Assembly: GCF_026151205.1 (NCBI RefSeq)
Contig: NC_087084.1
Location: forward strand, 782,312 to 846,311
Reading direction: 5' to 3'
Source of the DNA: Bolinopsis microptera
Lineage: Eukaryota; Ctenophora; Tentaculata; Lobata; Bolinopsidae
DNA: 64,000 nt
Shown: positions 34,137 through 49,100 of the stretch, in pieces
How positions within the stretch are numbered: position 1 is the first letter of the stretch
Layout: each line of letters opens with the position of its first letter
Notes under the pieces: generated by a model
Databases searched by the model: none
What the model was told of the DNA's origin: nothing
Seen by the model: only the letters and a program-made list of their open reading frames with translations
Translations under genes and position numbers: made by a program

Positions 34137-37100
34137 ATGTTTGAGAGGGTTTTAGAGACTGTTCTAGAAAAAGTACTCGGAGAGTTTGTACAGGATATAA
34201 ACAGCAAGGACCTTAAACTTGCTGTATGGAGTGGTCAGTTAATTTTATAATTATTTTCAAACTTTGAAGAGAGTTTTTCAAATCTCATCATTTGTTTCTC
34301 TCTAATGTGACACTCTGATTTTCCATATTTTCAAAGTTTTACATTTTTTATTTTTCAGGGAATGTCGTCCTCAAGAACTTACGACTCAAAGCTGAGGCAT
34401 TAGTGCGTAATTATAGTTAAATAATATTATCTGATAAGCGTCCAGCATACATATTATGGCATGTCAACATTATAATTATCAAGGAATATCCTAAATCTTC
34501 ATACTGTAACTGGTATTTTGTCACTATACTGCACTATTTACTATCTGATACTGACTATTATTACAGGCTAAGTTTGACCTGCCAGTGTTTGTGTATGCTG
34601 GACTGATAGGGTCTCTAGAACTACAGGTGCCATGGAAAGCACTGTGGACTGCTCCTACCAAAGTGGTTGTTGAGGACCTTGTTTTATTAGTCGTTCCTAA
34701 AGAAGCTGCTCCTTACAAGTTAGTCCAAACCTTGTTCAATTAATTGTTAATATATATAAGCAGTGAAACCAAAATTTGGTTAATTATATTATATTGTATG
34801 TTATAATAATAGCAGCTGAAAATTTTGAAAACCAAAAAGCAAAAGCAAAAGCATCAAATTCTTTTTGTACTAAGCCATTTATGAATGTTCACTTTGTTCC
34901 AGTGAAGAGAAGGCGAAGAAGGAAGAGAGAGCAAGAAAGAAGGCAATGTTACAAGCAGTAGAGGAAGCTCAGACCCGGATGTCTGAAACACAGGGAAAGG
35001 GACAGAAACAGACCTGGGCTGAGAGCCTCATCACTGCTATCATCAAGAATCTGGAGGTAAATTCCTGCTATTTATTTTAACAATTAGTGGTGATAGCAAG
35101 GAGGTGGATTTTGGAAAAACGTGAATTCAGGGCCTAAATATTCTGTAAGCACTGGAGTTAATGTTTGAAACTTGCAAATACCATGTCACAATTTTAGCGA
35201 TGTGATCGATAGTTTCAGGTTTCAGCACTGTTTGATTCAGTTGCTGATACTCTAACCTCTAACCTCTAACCTGTAACCTCTAACCTGTAACCACCCCTCC
35301 CAGCTAAATATAAAGAACATCCATATCCGGTACGAGGACCCGGACTCTGGTTATGCAGCTGGAGTTACACTGGACCACTTGTACGCTACTACTACTGATG
35401 AGATGTGGTCACCTGCTGTTATTAGTAATCAGACAGTTCAGAGGATATTCAAGGTAACTCCTTATATGGGCATCACGTGTCTCTACATCTCCTTATATGG
35501 GCATCACGTGTCTCTACATCTCCTTATATGGGCATCACGTGTCTCTACATCTCCTTATATGGGCAGTGGGCATCACGTGGTTTCTCTTCTTGTATCAGCT
35601 TATTTCTTTTTATTTTCTGTGTTCTAAATACATTTCCTCCCAGCTTGCGAAGATAGAGAACTTCTGTGTATACTGGAACAACCCCAGCTTGGAGTTGTTT
35701 AACCTGCCTCAGCACAAAATAGAAGCAGAGTTGTTGAAACTCATCGTCACCAAGGCGACCCCAAACTCTCAACATAACTTCGGTTAGCATTAAAGGCACC
35801 ATAACATCCATACAAAACTTTATGTGTGGTCTGCAAGAATATTTCCTACTTTAATGTCATACTTTAAGAGAATTCGTATCCTATTTTATTTTATTGGATT
35901 ATCTAATTAGGTATGCATACTATTACTACTGCTGTTACTGCTATGTTACTATGTTCAATGTTCAATATCCCAGTGATCCACCCTATGGGATGTGAAGTGA
36001 AGATGGTGATAGATCCCAGTAACAAGGTTGTCATGGACGTTCCCAAAGCTACAGCCAGTGTTCACTTCTCCTCTCTCACAACCGAGGTAATACTAATCAC
36101 GTGGAAATTATTACTGAACCATAAGTTTTTTGGCGTTATGCCATATATGCCGGTTACAGAATGAGAGGAATGTAATTCCTAGCCAAGAAATAATAACTTT
36201 GGAGTTTAGGTCCCCAAATTTGGACCCCCAAGTGGTGTAAATATTGTTTTATCACCACTTTAGGGTAAGATAATGTGGTTTAACACTAACTGTCCCCAGG
36301 TGCGTAAGACGCAGTACCTTGATACGATGTCCCTGTTAGACTCGATGGAGCGCGGAAAGAAGAAACAACCCTTCGCTAAGTGGCACCCTGGTACCCCTAT
36401 TAAGGGGAACGCTAGGAAATGGTGAGTTACAAAGGGGGGGGGGGGGGGGGGGTGAGTTACAAATGTGGTATCTTTAAAGCCGGGTATCTCCTTCTCTCAC
36501 TAGCAATCTTGTGGAATAGTCTTGAACTATATCCGTATCGGGCCCCCTCTCTTGTGTAAAAGCGACCGTCGCTTTTTTTTAAACAACGTCGACTTTTGGT
36601 CGCTTTTTTCACGTTGAGGCCGCTTTTTGGTCGCTTCTGGTCGCTTTTTAAATTTTGGTCGCTTCTGGTCGCTTTTAGTCGCTTTTGGTCGCTTCTAGTC
36701 GCTTTTTGGTCGCTTCTGGTCGCTTCTAGTCGCTTCTAGTCGCTTTTTGGTCGCTTCCGGTCGCTTTTGGGTCGCTTCTGGTCACCTTTTAGGGTTCATG
36801 TCGCTTTTACACAAGAGAGGGGGCCCCGTATCTTAGATAGTTAGATGCCTCTTATCAGTCTAGATGAAGCTTATAATATGATGCCATTGGAACACCCCCC
36901 CATATGATTGGACCTCCCCTCCCCCCATATTATGATGCGAGCTGTGTTGTTGTAGTAATCGTAGTAATGACACACTACAATACAAATACGCGTGTAAAAC
37001 ATTGTCTAGCTGTCATGAGCAGCTTGCTCTTTTGTACTACTCAATACACTGAGCTAGTTTATAAAGGAGCAAAATGTGATTATATTTTATAATTAATAAT

Positions 37101-40100
37101 TGTAGTTTTACAGAACTATAGTTACATGGAATTTCATTGACGATTGAGAGTAATGTTGTTAAACTTCATTAAAAGTTTATTAAATTATATTATATAATAG
37201 TATATATTTAATACCTTATAAAATAGTTATAGAATAAATAATTCGAGTTTCTCAGAAATAACGGGACTAAGTAGCAGCACACTTTGTAAAGTATTACTTG
37301 CTCCTTTATAATTATATCCAGGTGGCAGTATCTACACCGGTATTGTGTAGAGACGAGAGTAAAGCGCAGGATTATCTCGTGGAGATGGAGCAGTATAAGA
37401 AGACACAGGGAAATGTGCAGAGAGTACACTAACCTCAGGTCAGTTCTGATAGTGATTATTCTTTTACTACTATACTGTCGTAAGATAGTATTAAATCCAG
37501 ATTCACCTGAATTTGTTAAGCAGCATAAAATATAACACATTAAATGAAAAATGTTACTAAAGATCAGACAACTGCCCAGAGTACTACTTGTACACTACTA
37601 CTATACATATATTATATACTGTATCTCCCTTACATAACATGTTACATGATTTGTTGGTTTTTAACAATAATTTTGTGTAAAGTGGCTTACGTAATATTAT
37701 ATAATACTAGTGTAACCCGAGCCTACGGCCGGGATTTCATTATCACAGTTGAAATTTGAAATGCAAAAGTATAAATCCGCCTATTATATTCTACAAAAAC
37801 GCATTACATTTTCGTAGAGAGAGTGGAAGAGAGGGAGAGTAAGTGAGACGCTTTAGCATGGGAGTCTTAGTATACTACTTAGTTCACACTTAATTACTGT
37901 ATAAATATAATACTAATTACTGTAACGTGTAGAAATATGTTAAACTCTAAGGGCATGTATAATATAATGCACATTGCATATAACTATATAATATATAGTG
38001 TATAGTGGTGTAATAAAGCTAATAGCCTCGTCAGTAAACAGTGTTAAACTGTACTATACAGTCCAAATAACGATGTAGTGCCAGTGTAACTAGTGTGTAG
38101 TTGTTGCTGGAGCTGTGTTTATTATTATACTAGTGTAACCCGGCCTACGGCCGGGATTTCACTGCCGCAGTTAAAAAGGGTAGGAGTAATTACCCGCTGA
38201 GTCAAAACCCGCATTAGGTGACCCAATAGTTTCTTAAACAATAATCTCATAATCAGTTATTTCTTGTGGATAATTAAGTCATTATTAGCCATGAGGCACC
38301 ACACTCCATGATCATAAGGTCTGAACACCGAGTATTACACCTCATCACTCCCGTCTTGAACCGCTTTCTATTTTTATTTAAATCGTTATAGAAATTAACC
38401 CTTGTTAACTCTGCACCACACCCGCATATTATATTTGAAAACACGCATAACATTGTCGTATGAACACTCTCTCTCTCTCTCTGCAGTCCAAACAGACCCC
38501 AAACACTAACAGTCCCCCCTCCCCTAATAAGCTTAAGGTATAACATTACAGCGAATCTTCCGGGCTAATCCAATTATGACGCTACTTAAATGCAGCTATA
38601 ACATATTACACAGTAATGAGAGAGAGAGAGCAAGCCCCGTAACTCTTGCCGTTCTGCTCAAGCAATTTTATGTAACATTTGTGGTACAAAACCATCAATT
38701 AAACCACTTACCACCGGCCGATTTTAAAAAAAATTTCCTATGGGCTTCATCAGAGTTTTGTCGGCACTATACCGAAAAAACCAGTCCCGCATATTATATT
38801 TGAAAACACGCATAACATTGTCGTATGAACACTCTCTCTCTCTCTCTCTCTCTGCAGTCCAAACAGACCCCAAACACTAGCAGTCCCCCCTCCCCTAATA
38901 AGCTTAAGGTATAACATTACAGCGAATCTTCCGGGCTAATCCAATTATGACGCTACTTAAATGCAGCTATAACATATTACACAGTAATGAGAGAGAGAGA
39001 GAGCAAGCCCCGTAACTCTTGCCGTTCTGCTCAAGCAATTTTATGTAACATTTGTGGTACAAAACCATCAATTAAACCACTTACCAACGGCCGATTTAAA
39101 AAAAAATTTCCTATGGGCTTCATCAGAGTTTTGTCGGCACTATACCGAAAAAACCAGTCCCGTAACTATTACCGTTTTTTTTGTATAACCGTTCGGAAAT
39201 TACACACACACACAGACACACACACAGACACACAGACACACACACATTCTGGTGTTATTAAGTTGATTAATAATCAAATGAGGTATTATATAATATACTT
39301 GGATAATGTAATTTAGCGTATTATATTATACGTTCAATAAGTCAAGATTTAAATAGAATAAAAGTCTGCGATTTATCAACTATTACCAGTAGCCTCGACG
39401 ATACGAGTCTCGTATTACAATAATTTTAAATATATACAGTTAAATTACTTTATGGCTAGATGCCAGGATAGCCGAGTGGTATAAGACGGCACACTCTAGA
39501 CTATTTGAAGTAATCTGGTGTTATTGGTTCAAACCCCACTGCTAGCAACTTCCTGCTACTACCCTATATTATCTTGGAATGCAAAACTAAAAGTGTTACA
39601 TTACAAAATATCATGATAAGTTCACATTGTTTAACACTACGTAATGTGAGATTTAACACTAATGAGAGATAATATATACTGCTATTTACGCATAAAGAAC
39701 ATGTCAGGATGGCCGAGTGGTCTAAGGCGCCAGACTCAAGAGATAATATCTTGTCTTCACACGAAGGAGCATTCTGGTCCACGAATGTGGGCGTGGGTTC
39801 AAATCCCACTTCTGACACTTTTACGATTATCATCAACATTCGTTTTTATTTCATCAGTTTAAAATTATAATTTAAAAAAATCTCGCTTCATCTGGTATTC
39901 AATTTGTGGTATTCGTTGTTTATTTCTGCGAAATGTATTTATATTATATAACTATATATTACTACAAACTTTTTAAAAATTTGTACGTATTTATTAAAAA
40001 AATACGTACGGGTATCGGCCTTACAAAATGACAGGCCTCACAAAATGACAGCCCACATAGACCATGCTGTAGCTTAGGTTCCCTATACATTGAACCCTAT

Positions 40101-43100
40101 TCCTTTTACTGTATGAAAGAAAAAGCATTAATTAACACTTCCCAAGGAATGATAATGACATAGAATCTATATTTCTTACATAAATATGGACGTTTTTGCT
40201 GTTCAGTCATTGCCCCGCCTAACTGTTACCCAGAATGGAGACCAAAGTTTTGAATTTAACCCCAGAAAACCAGGTACTACCATGACTTATGTCAATCAAA
40301 GACTACTCTGGTCAAATAAAAAAACTGATTTAGTGACTTTGGTAGAAGAAATGACAAAAAAATGACCTAGCCTCACAAAATGACAGTGTTATGCCTCACA
40401 AAATGACAGTTTTATTTTATGATACAAAGATGGCATATTTATATTGGATGCCCCTTACCTAATTATTGGTATTCTTAAACCCAGTAAGCTCATGATGAGC
40501 CTAAATGTGTTTGTTTGATCATCAATTTTGATCAAAATGCCTCACAAAATGACACCGAAAAGCCTTACAAAATGACAATGTTTCAGATTGAATTATTTTC
40601 ATCATCTAAAATGGATCAGAGACAGTCAATACAAGAAGGAGTTAAAAATAATCATAATCTGACAGTTAACAATCAAGTAGCATTAAAAAAGTGCAGTTCT
40701 GATATCAAAACTTTGATTTCAAACTCTTTGATTTCAAACTCTGATTTCAAAACTCAACGAAATAAAGCTTCTATTTTGTGAAAGCAGAGAGTAATAACAA
40801 CTCCTAAAACATGTCAAACGTTAACTAAACACTGAAAAGTGATCTATCCAGTCATAGAAAATATCAAATATAACCAAATACTGTGTTCAAGTATGAAAAC
40901 AAAAAATGATTTTTACGCCTCACAAAATGACATTTTTTAAATTTTTTCAAAGTATAAAAAATGTTCCTTTTTAAATATATTTTGGTAAAAACAGAACTGG
41001 TATAATATAAACAAAATATATATCTAACAGTAAGACACGTGAAAGAATAATGAAAAGGCCTCCCCCAGCCTCGGATCTTAGGATTAGATTTGCAAAAATT
41101 CCTGAGACACAGGTGCAAAAGTTAAGACAGCAGAATAATCCTAAGACAGCAGAATAATCCTAAGACAAAATTTAAGAAATCCTGAGACAGCGAAAAATCC
41201 TGAGACAAAATTTAAGAAATCCCGAGACAGCGAAAAAACCTGAGACAAAATTTAAGAAATCCCGAGACAGCGAAAAAACCTGAGACAAAATTTAAGAAAT
41301 CCCGAGACAGCGAAAAAACCTAAGACAAAATTTAAGAATCCTGAGACGCGCGAAAAAACCTGAGACAAAATTTAAGAAATCCCGAGACAGCGAAAAATCC
41401 TGAGACAAAATTTAAGAAAACCTGAGACAGCGAAAAATCCTGAGACAAAATTTAAGAAAACCTGAGACAGCGAAAAATTTTTAGATACAATTTATACAAT
41501 AGCCACAAGAATATACATGGATATTACATCTTTTAATTTCTTGCAGAGAATATAATAAATACAATATTACTAGGTATAGTAGGAATGTCAATGAGTCAAT
41601 AGAATTTGTCTGAAACCTCTATGTGCCTGCTAATGAAGTGAGTATCCCAGATCATATCTTTACAGGTAGGACTGTATAATGGGGGCCCGATGTTATAGCT
41701 TTATAGCGGACATCATCTCCCCCCCCCCCCCCCCTTACCCCTTCTTACCCCCAGTTCCATAGCGGATATTATGCCAAATTATTGGACGGAGATCGTCAAC
41801 TAATATTTCTTCGGATATTTCTCCGGTTTGCAGTTCCATAACCTTATCCGGAGACCATCTACGGTAATTTTGTTGATTCTCACAGAGCAAAGTGCAAAGA
41901 AACTGCCGCAAACTGCTACAATCTCCGAGAAATATACTTATTGAGTTATTGACTAGCTTGCTAAAATTCATCGTCAAATTACCGCTGCTCGAGTTACCTA
42001 GCCAGGCCCATTTCAGTTTTGAGTACTAGAGTCGGTTATTTAGTCAAAGCCTAGCTTTTTTGTAACTTGCAAGTGCTTTTGCGGATTGTCGTGGATTTCG
42101 GCAAATAGTCGTGGATTTCGGCAATATTTTCAGATTATTCTTCAATGTCCTCAAACCTGAGCACTGGGACTACTTAAGTTTTTGCTACTATCTGAATTAT
42201 TTGCTCAAGCTACTGGCTCGCTAGGTTTAAAGGTTTATTTCCTATTTATCATGAAAAAAAAAAATTGTGCTGGGTAAAAGTTTACATGGTGTTCACGCAG
42301 GTTTGAACTCCCGACCTCGCGCAGAGCTAGCCGATCGCCTGGCCACCAAGCTACTCGGGTGATGTACTCATGAAATTTTTGATGTAATTATATATTTACC
42401 CCTTTTTACCCCCAGTTCCATAGCGGATATTATGCCAAATTATTGGACGGAGATCGTCAACTAATATTTCTTCGGTAATATTTCTCCGGTTTGCAGTTCC
42501 ATAACCTTATCCGGAGACCATCTACGGTAATTTTGTTGATTCTCACAGAGCAAAGTGCAAAGAAACTGCCACAAACTGCTACAATCTCCGAGAAATTCCC
42601 GGAGAGCTTCATCTCCGTATAACTGTATAATACAGTAGACGGAGCCGGAGAATCATCACCGTAGAAATGGACCTCCGTCTAATAATTTGGCATAATATCC
42701 GCTATGGAACTGGGGGGTTAATCTGATTAAAAGCTACAAAAAATTCCAGAAATGAGATGGCTGGTTAACACCTACCTTTGGAAAGCTCTGATGAACCTGC
42801 CTGTGGAGAAATAAACGCACTTAACTTCACCTCAATTGAGCAATAACTATTTATCGCTTATTACTTCATTTATTTTGGATGTACAGTGTGCTTCGTAACT
42901 AATTTATTATTACAAAGTTTACTTTCTAATAAGCTAAAACGACAACTAATCTTTCGTTTTACTCCCTACTGTACAGGTTTACTCGTCAATCCAGGTATAT
43001 GAGAATGTGTGAGAATGGTCTTGAAACTCTGAAAAGAGGGAAGCAGTTTTGGGGACGGGGAGATTGAAGCAGGTGGCCCCCCGGCTTACAATTGACCCCC

Positions 43101-46100
43101 CATGCAATTACACTGAGTCAATTGATCTCAGTATAATAACATGGGGGTTAATTGTCGGGGGTCAATTGTCGTACTAAGCCCTAGGCTTGCGTCAAGGCGT
43201 AACAGATTTGCTGGGCACTGCATGAGAGCTTCTGACCAAGTTATCTCCTCTATCCTCCCCTGGCGACTTACCCAGTCCGGCCGTGGAACTGTGGAAGGAG
43301 ACCACTCACCTTCCTGGACGTAGTAGCTCGTGACACTGGGCTCCAGTTGGACGACCTTCGAACTGTTATGTGCGATCAAGACGTGTGGAGGCAGACAGTG
43401 AATGGGAGTTCGATCGAGGATCGCCGAAAGTAAGTAAGTTGTTCAATCCCCCAGTACCTTTATTATTATAATTACCCTCCTAGGCTCCTACATCCTACCC
43501 GTTTTTGATGCTGTAATCTTCCCGTCCCCAAAACCGCTAATTCCCTCTTTTCATAGTTTCAGGACCGTTCTAATACATACTCCTATACCTGAATTGACGA
43601 GTAATCCAGTACAGTAGGAAAGTTAACTTTGTAGCTTTTCAGAAAGTTAACTTTGTAGCTTTTTAGAAAGTTCGGAGTAATCACTCAGGTATAGTATCTC
43701 ACAACGAAGCCCAATCTACATCCAAAATAAATGAAGTTATAAGCAATAAATTGGCAGTTATTGCTTAATTGAGCTGAAGTTAAGTGTGTTTATTTCTCCA
43801 CGGGCTAGTCCATCGGAGCTTTCCCAAGGTAGGTTTTAACCAATCTCATTTCATGACTGTTTTGTATCCTTTAATCAGATAAGGGAGGGGAAAGTGATGT
43901 CCACTATAACATCAGGGCCCCCATTATACAGTCCTACCTGTGAAGCTATGATCTGGGATATTCACCTCATTAGCAGGTACAATCTAGGGCTTAGTACGAC
44001 AATTAACCCCCATGTTATTATACTGAGATCAATTGACTCAGTGTAATTTTATGGAGGGTCAATTGAAAGCCGGGGGGGTTCATTTGTCGCCCACCCGCTT
44101 CAATCTCCCCGTCCCCAAAACTGCTTCCCTCTTTTCAGAGTTTCAAGACCATTCTCACACATTCTCATATACCTGGATTGACGAGTAAACCAGTACAGTA
44201 GGGAGTAAAACGAAAGATTAGTTGTCGTTTTAGCTTATTAGAAAGTAAACTTTGTAATAATAAATTAGTTACGAAGCACACTGTACATCCAAAATAAATG
44301 AAGTAATAAGCGATAAATAGTTATTGCTCAATTGAGGTGAAGTTAAGTGTGTTTATTTCTCCACGGGCAGGTTTATCAGAGCTTTCCAAAGGTAGGTTTT
44401 AACCAGCCATCTCATTTCTGGAATTTTTTGTAGCTTTTAATCAGATTAACCCCCCAGTTCCATAGCGGATATTATGCCAAATTATTAGACGGAGGTCCAT
44501 TTCTACGGTGATGATTCTCCGGCTCCGTCTACTGTATTATACAGTTATACGGAGATGAAGCTCTCCGGGAATTTCTCGGAGATTGTAGCAGTTTGTGGCA
44601 GTTTCTTTGCACTTTGCTCTGTGAGAATCAACAAAATTACCGTAGATGGTCTCCGGATAAGGTTATGGAACTGCAAACCGGAGAAATATTACCGAAGAAA
44701 TATTAGTTGACGATCTCCGTCCAATAATTTGGCATAATATCCGCTATGGAACTGGGGGTAAAAAGGGGTAAATATATAATTACATCAAAAATTTCATGAG
44801 TACATCACCCGAGTAGCTTAGCGGCCAGGCGATCGGCTAGCTCTGCGCGAGGTCGGGAGTTCAAACCTGCGTGAACACCATGTAAACTTTTACCCAGCAC
44901 AATTTTTTTTTTCATGATAAATAGGAAATAAACCTTTGAACCTAGCGAGCCAGTAGCTTGAGCAAATAATTCAGATAGTAGCAAAAACTTAAGTAGTCCC
45001 AGTGCTCAGGTTTGAGGACATTGAAGAATAATCTGAAAATATCGCCGAAATCCACGACTATTTGCCGAAACCCTCGACAATCCGCAAAAGCACTTGCAAG
45101 TTACAAAAAAGCTAGGCTTTGACTAGATAACCGACTCTAGTACTCAAAACTGAAATGGGCCTGGCTAGGTAACTCGAGCAGCGGTAATTTGACGATGAAT
45201 TGTAGCAAGCTAGTCAATAAATAGATTTCTCGGAGATTGTAGCAGTTTGCGGCAGTTTCTTAGCACTTTGCTCTGTGAGAATCAACAAAATTACCGTAGA
45301 TGGTTTCCGGATAAGGTTATGGAACTGCAAACCGGAGAAATATCCGAAGAAATATTAGTTGACGATCTCCGTCCAATAATTTGGCATAATATCCGCTATG
45401 GAACTGGGGGTAAGAAGGGGTAAGGGGGGGGGGGGGGGGGGATGATGTCCGCTATAACATCGGGCCCCCATTATACAGTCCTACCTGTAAAGATATGATC
45501 TGGGATACTCACTTCATTAGCAGGCACATAGAGGTTTCAGACAAATTCTATTGACTTATTGACATTCCTACTATACCTAGTAATATTGTATTTATTATAT
45601 TCTTTGCAAGAAATTAAAAGATGTAATATCCATGTATATTCTTGTGGTTATTGTATAAATTGTATCTATATGTATTGGTGGCAAGAGATTATTTTTAATC
45701 TCAGGGAATAGTGATCGTGTCACTGATAACCTCTCCTATTCCAATGACCATAGTGCGTGATGAAGAATCACATCCTTTTCGAGGTGCTACTATTAAGCAT
45801 TGTAATCTGTCCTGGGTGACTCCAGTTTAAACAGATGACGTGCAACAAAACACTATGGATCTAGACAGGCAAAGGTCGATAAAAAACCGGGTGCGAGATG
45901 CTGGCAACTTTTCCTCTCTAAACATTTGCTGCAGAAACATCACAAAGTAACAACAAGAAACGGTGTGTGGCTCCCTCTGCAAGGACGGATGATACCAGTA
46001 TGAAGGTGGCGGGGCAAAGCCTAAGGGACCCCCGTGGCCAGATGAGTGTTGGGAGAACACGTCATTGTAGCAGATTTATTTCTCCACAGATCACCCATGT

Positions 46101-49100
46101 GGACTCCGACTCTAATAAGAAACAGCCAGCAAATTATTCTAAAACAGGCCTTACATTTGGGACATGGAATGTATTATCTCTGACAAGTAGTTCAAGTCAG
46201 TTGTTCCAGCTATCAGAGAATATCTCTGAGTATAAGTTGGACTTGCTGGGTATAACTGAGACCCATATGCCTGGTAAGGATCAGAGCTACTGGATAATGG
46301 CTCCTTACTTATTTATTCAGGGAGGACGGACGGTATAAGAAGGCGAGGTGTCGGTCTTACCCTTTCAAAGAGGACTAAAAATTCATTAATTTCCTATCTA
46401 CCAATATCTGACCGTTTGTTGAGTGCAAGGCTGCATAGTCAACACCTGAACATCTCTGTTGTTGTGGCATATGCGCCAACTGAGGGGGCTTCAGATAATG
46501 ATAAGGATGAATTCTACCAGCAGTTGTCAAGTGCATTCGATGAGCTACCCCGACATGATTTAAAATTACTGCTCGGTGATCTTAATGCTAAGGTCACATC
46601 GGACTGCAGTTCTATGTCAGGTGTCATTGGTGGACACTCGCTTCACAGCTCATCAAATGACAATGGTACCCGATTGTTGGACTTTTGCATTGCCCACCAA
46701 CTTACCATCGGGGGCACTATGTTTCAGCAAAAGGATATACATAAAGGTACGTGGAGATCACCTGATGGTCGTACTGTAAACCAAATAGACCACATCTGTA
46801 TCAGTAAGAAGTTTGGAGGCTCCTTGCTAAATGTAAAAGTTTGTAGGGGGGCTGACATTGGGTCTGATCACTATTTGGTAAGAGCACGACTGAGAATGAA
46901 GCTTATGTCAGTGAAAAAGAAGCAGGAACGTAAGCTTGAGATTCCTGCTATTGAGCATCTGCGTGATCATTCACTTGTTTCCGAATACAATATTGTTCTG
47001 AGAAACAAATTTGACTGTTTGGAACCTGAGGTTGACCTGGAATCAATGTGGGACAACTTCAAGACAACTGTCCAACAAGTTTCCATGGAAATCCTTGGGC
47101 AAAGACCTCGAAAAAAGAAGGACAGGCACCAATCTCAGAAGACAAAAGAATTATTGAAGAACCGTAAGGAATTTAAGCGTAAAGACCCTAATTCGAACGC
47201 TAACAGGTCAGAGTATTCTAGATTGAATAAGCTCTTTAAAAAAAGTAGCAAGGTGGACGATAACAACTGGGCACGTAGAATGGCCAATGACTTGGAAGAA
47301 GCTGCGAGAAAAGGTCAGCAACGTGAGGTATGGCAGAAGATCAATGTCATATCTGGAAAGAAGAAGAAGCAGTCAACTGCAGTTAGAGACGTATCTGGCC
47401 AGTTGATTGCCGACCCACATGCCCAGAAAGAAAGGTGGAAAGAGCACTTCTCTAGGCTATTGAACCCTCCCCCGCAAGAGGCCAATATTTCTGACCTAGA
47501 CAACATCCCTCCGCAACCCAGTTTTGACGACCTTTCCGATTCGGATGAAGCTTCTACAAGAAACGAGATTGTTGATGCCCTCAAAAAACTCAAGAATCAC
47601 AAAAGTCCAGGAGTGGATGGTATCACCAACGAGCAACTTAAGTATGGACAGGATGGGTTGGTCGACCAACTAGTTGTGTTGTTCAAGAAAGTGTGGGAAG
47701 ATGAGAAGATTCCTGAGGATTGGTCCAAAGGTGTTATTATCATCGTTGGAAAGAAAGGTGACACCTCTCATTGCGCTAACAACAGAGGCATTACATTAAG
47801 ATCCACAGCCTCGAAGCTCCTGCAGATGATACTCCTGCGGAGACTTAGCAATGGCATGGAAAGATTCCTCCGGGAAAATCAAAGTGGTTTTAGACAGAAT
47901 CGCTCATGTATTGACCAGGTTTATTCACTCCGCTGTATTATACACCAATGCATTGAGTATTATATCCCTCTGTATATTAATTTTGTTGATTTCAAAGCAG
48001 CTTTTGATTCAATTGACAGGCAGTTCATTTGGAGAAGTATGCAGCACTACGGCTTACCTGACAAGTACATTAGAATTATGAAGGCGTTCTTCACTCACAC
48101 AGTTAGTGCTGTTAGGGTCAATGGAGAGGTTACAGGTTGGTTTGATGTCAACTCGGGCACTGGGCAAGGTGATATACAGGGACCACCAGTCTTCAACTTT
48201 TGTTTGAATTTTTCGGCATACCTTATGGAACTGAACAAGGTCATTAGCAAAGGGGCTTTATTACAGCTGCCAGCCCCCGGGGTAGAAGAGAAACATCTTT
48301 TGGACACTGATTACGCTGATGACATGGCTATGTTAGATAACTCAAAAGAGGGGCTGCAGGAAACCACTGACCTTCTCTGCAAATACAGTGCCTATGCGGG
48401 TCTGAAGATTAATGCTGGCAAGACACAGAGCATGGTTGTCAGCAAAAGTGCATCGCAGAGGCCGTATTCTAAAGACGACACTATGGACATCAATGTGGAA
48501 GGTCTCCCAATACAGCAGGTCAGCAATTTCACTTACTTGGGTGCAATCATCAGTGCGAATGGAACAATTGACAAAGAACTTTCAGCTCGAATTCAAAAGG
48601 CCTCTGGGGCATTCTATCAGCTCAGCAGTATATGGTACAGTCGCAACATCAAGACTCCAACTAAAATCAGGATTTACAAAGCGGCTGTTCTCACTATACT
48701 GCTTTATGGAAGTGAGGTATGGAATACCACACAGACGCAGATGAAAAGATTTGAGGTGTTCCATCATAGATGTCTCAGGAGGATCCTGAAAATAAAATGG
48801 TTTTATCATGTATCTAATGCTGATGTACTTAAGCGGGCTAACATCGCCCCTGTTGATACTTTCGTACGAGCAGCTAGACTCCGATGGTTTGGCCATGTGG
48901 TGAGGATGCCAGAAGAAAGAATACCCAACTATCTTCTGCACTGGATCCCAAAGCATGGTAAAAGGTCAAGAGGTAGACCTCGGAAAAACTGGATGTCATG
49001 TGTCCGGGAGGATGCAGCAATCTTCACAGGTGTCGATAACATCACGATAGAAGATGCAGAACAACAAGCTACAGACAGGGTTCACTGGAGAGGTCTAATA

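Larger units (their letters stand above)
41484..45668. repeat. large palindrome, about 1.7-kb arms with an 800-bp spacer
   Basis: Sequence 41,484-43,184 is repeated in inverse at 43,984-45,668; the inner junctions GTACTAAGCCCTAG and CTAGGGCTTAGTAC mark where symmetry begins. Each arm carries a complete 308-bp MITE, a truncated MITE copy, a tRNA-like sequence and a poly-C/poly-G run. A third copy of part of the arm (CGTCCCCAAAACCGCTAATT and onward) lies in the spacer at about 43,520-43,980. Confidence 0.9.

Noticed and set aside
35254-35295. Telomere-like TAACCTC repeats
   Set aside because: Only about six irregular units just before the exon 5 acceptor; more likely a pyrimidine-rich tract than a telomeric relic.
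39461-39548. Functional amber-suppressor tRNA
   Set aside because: The aligned anticodon is CTA, but stems are mismatched, the variable arm is short and no Pol III terminator follows.
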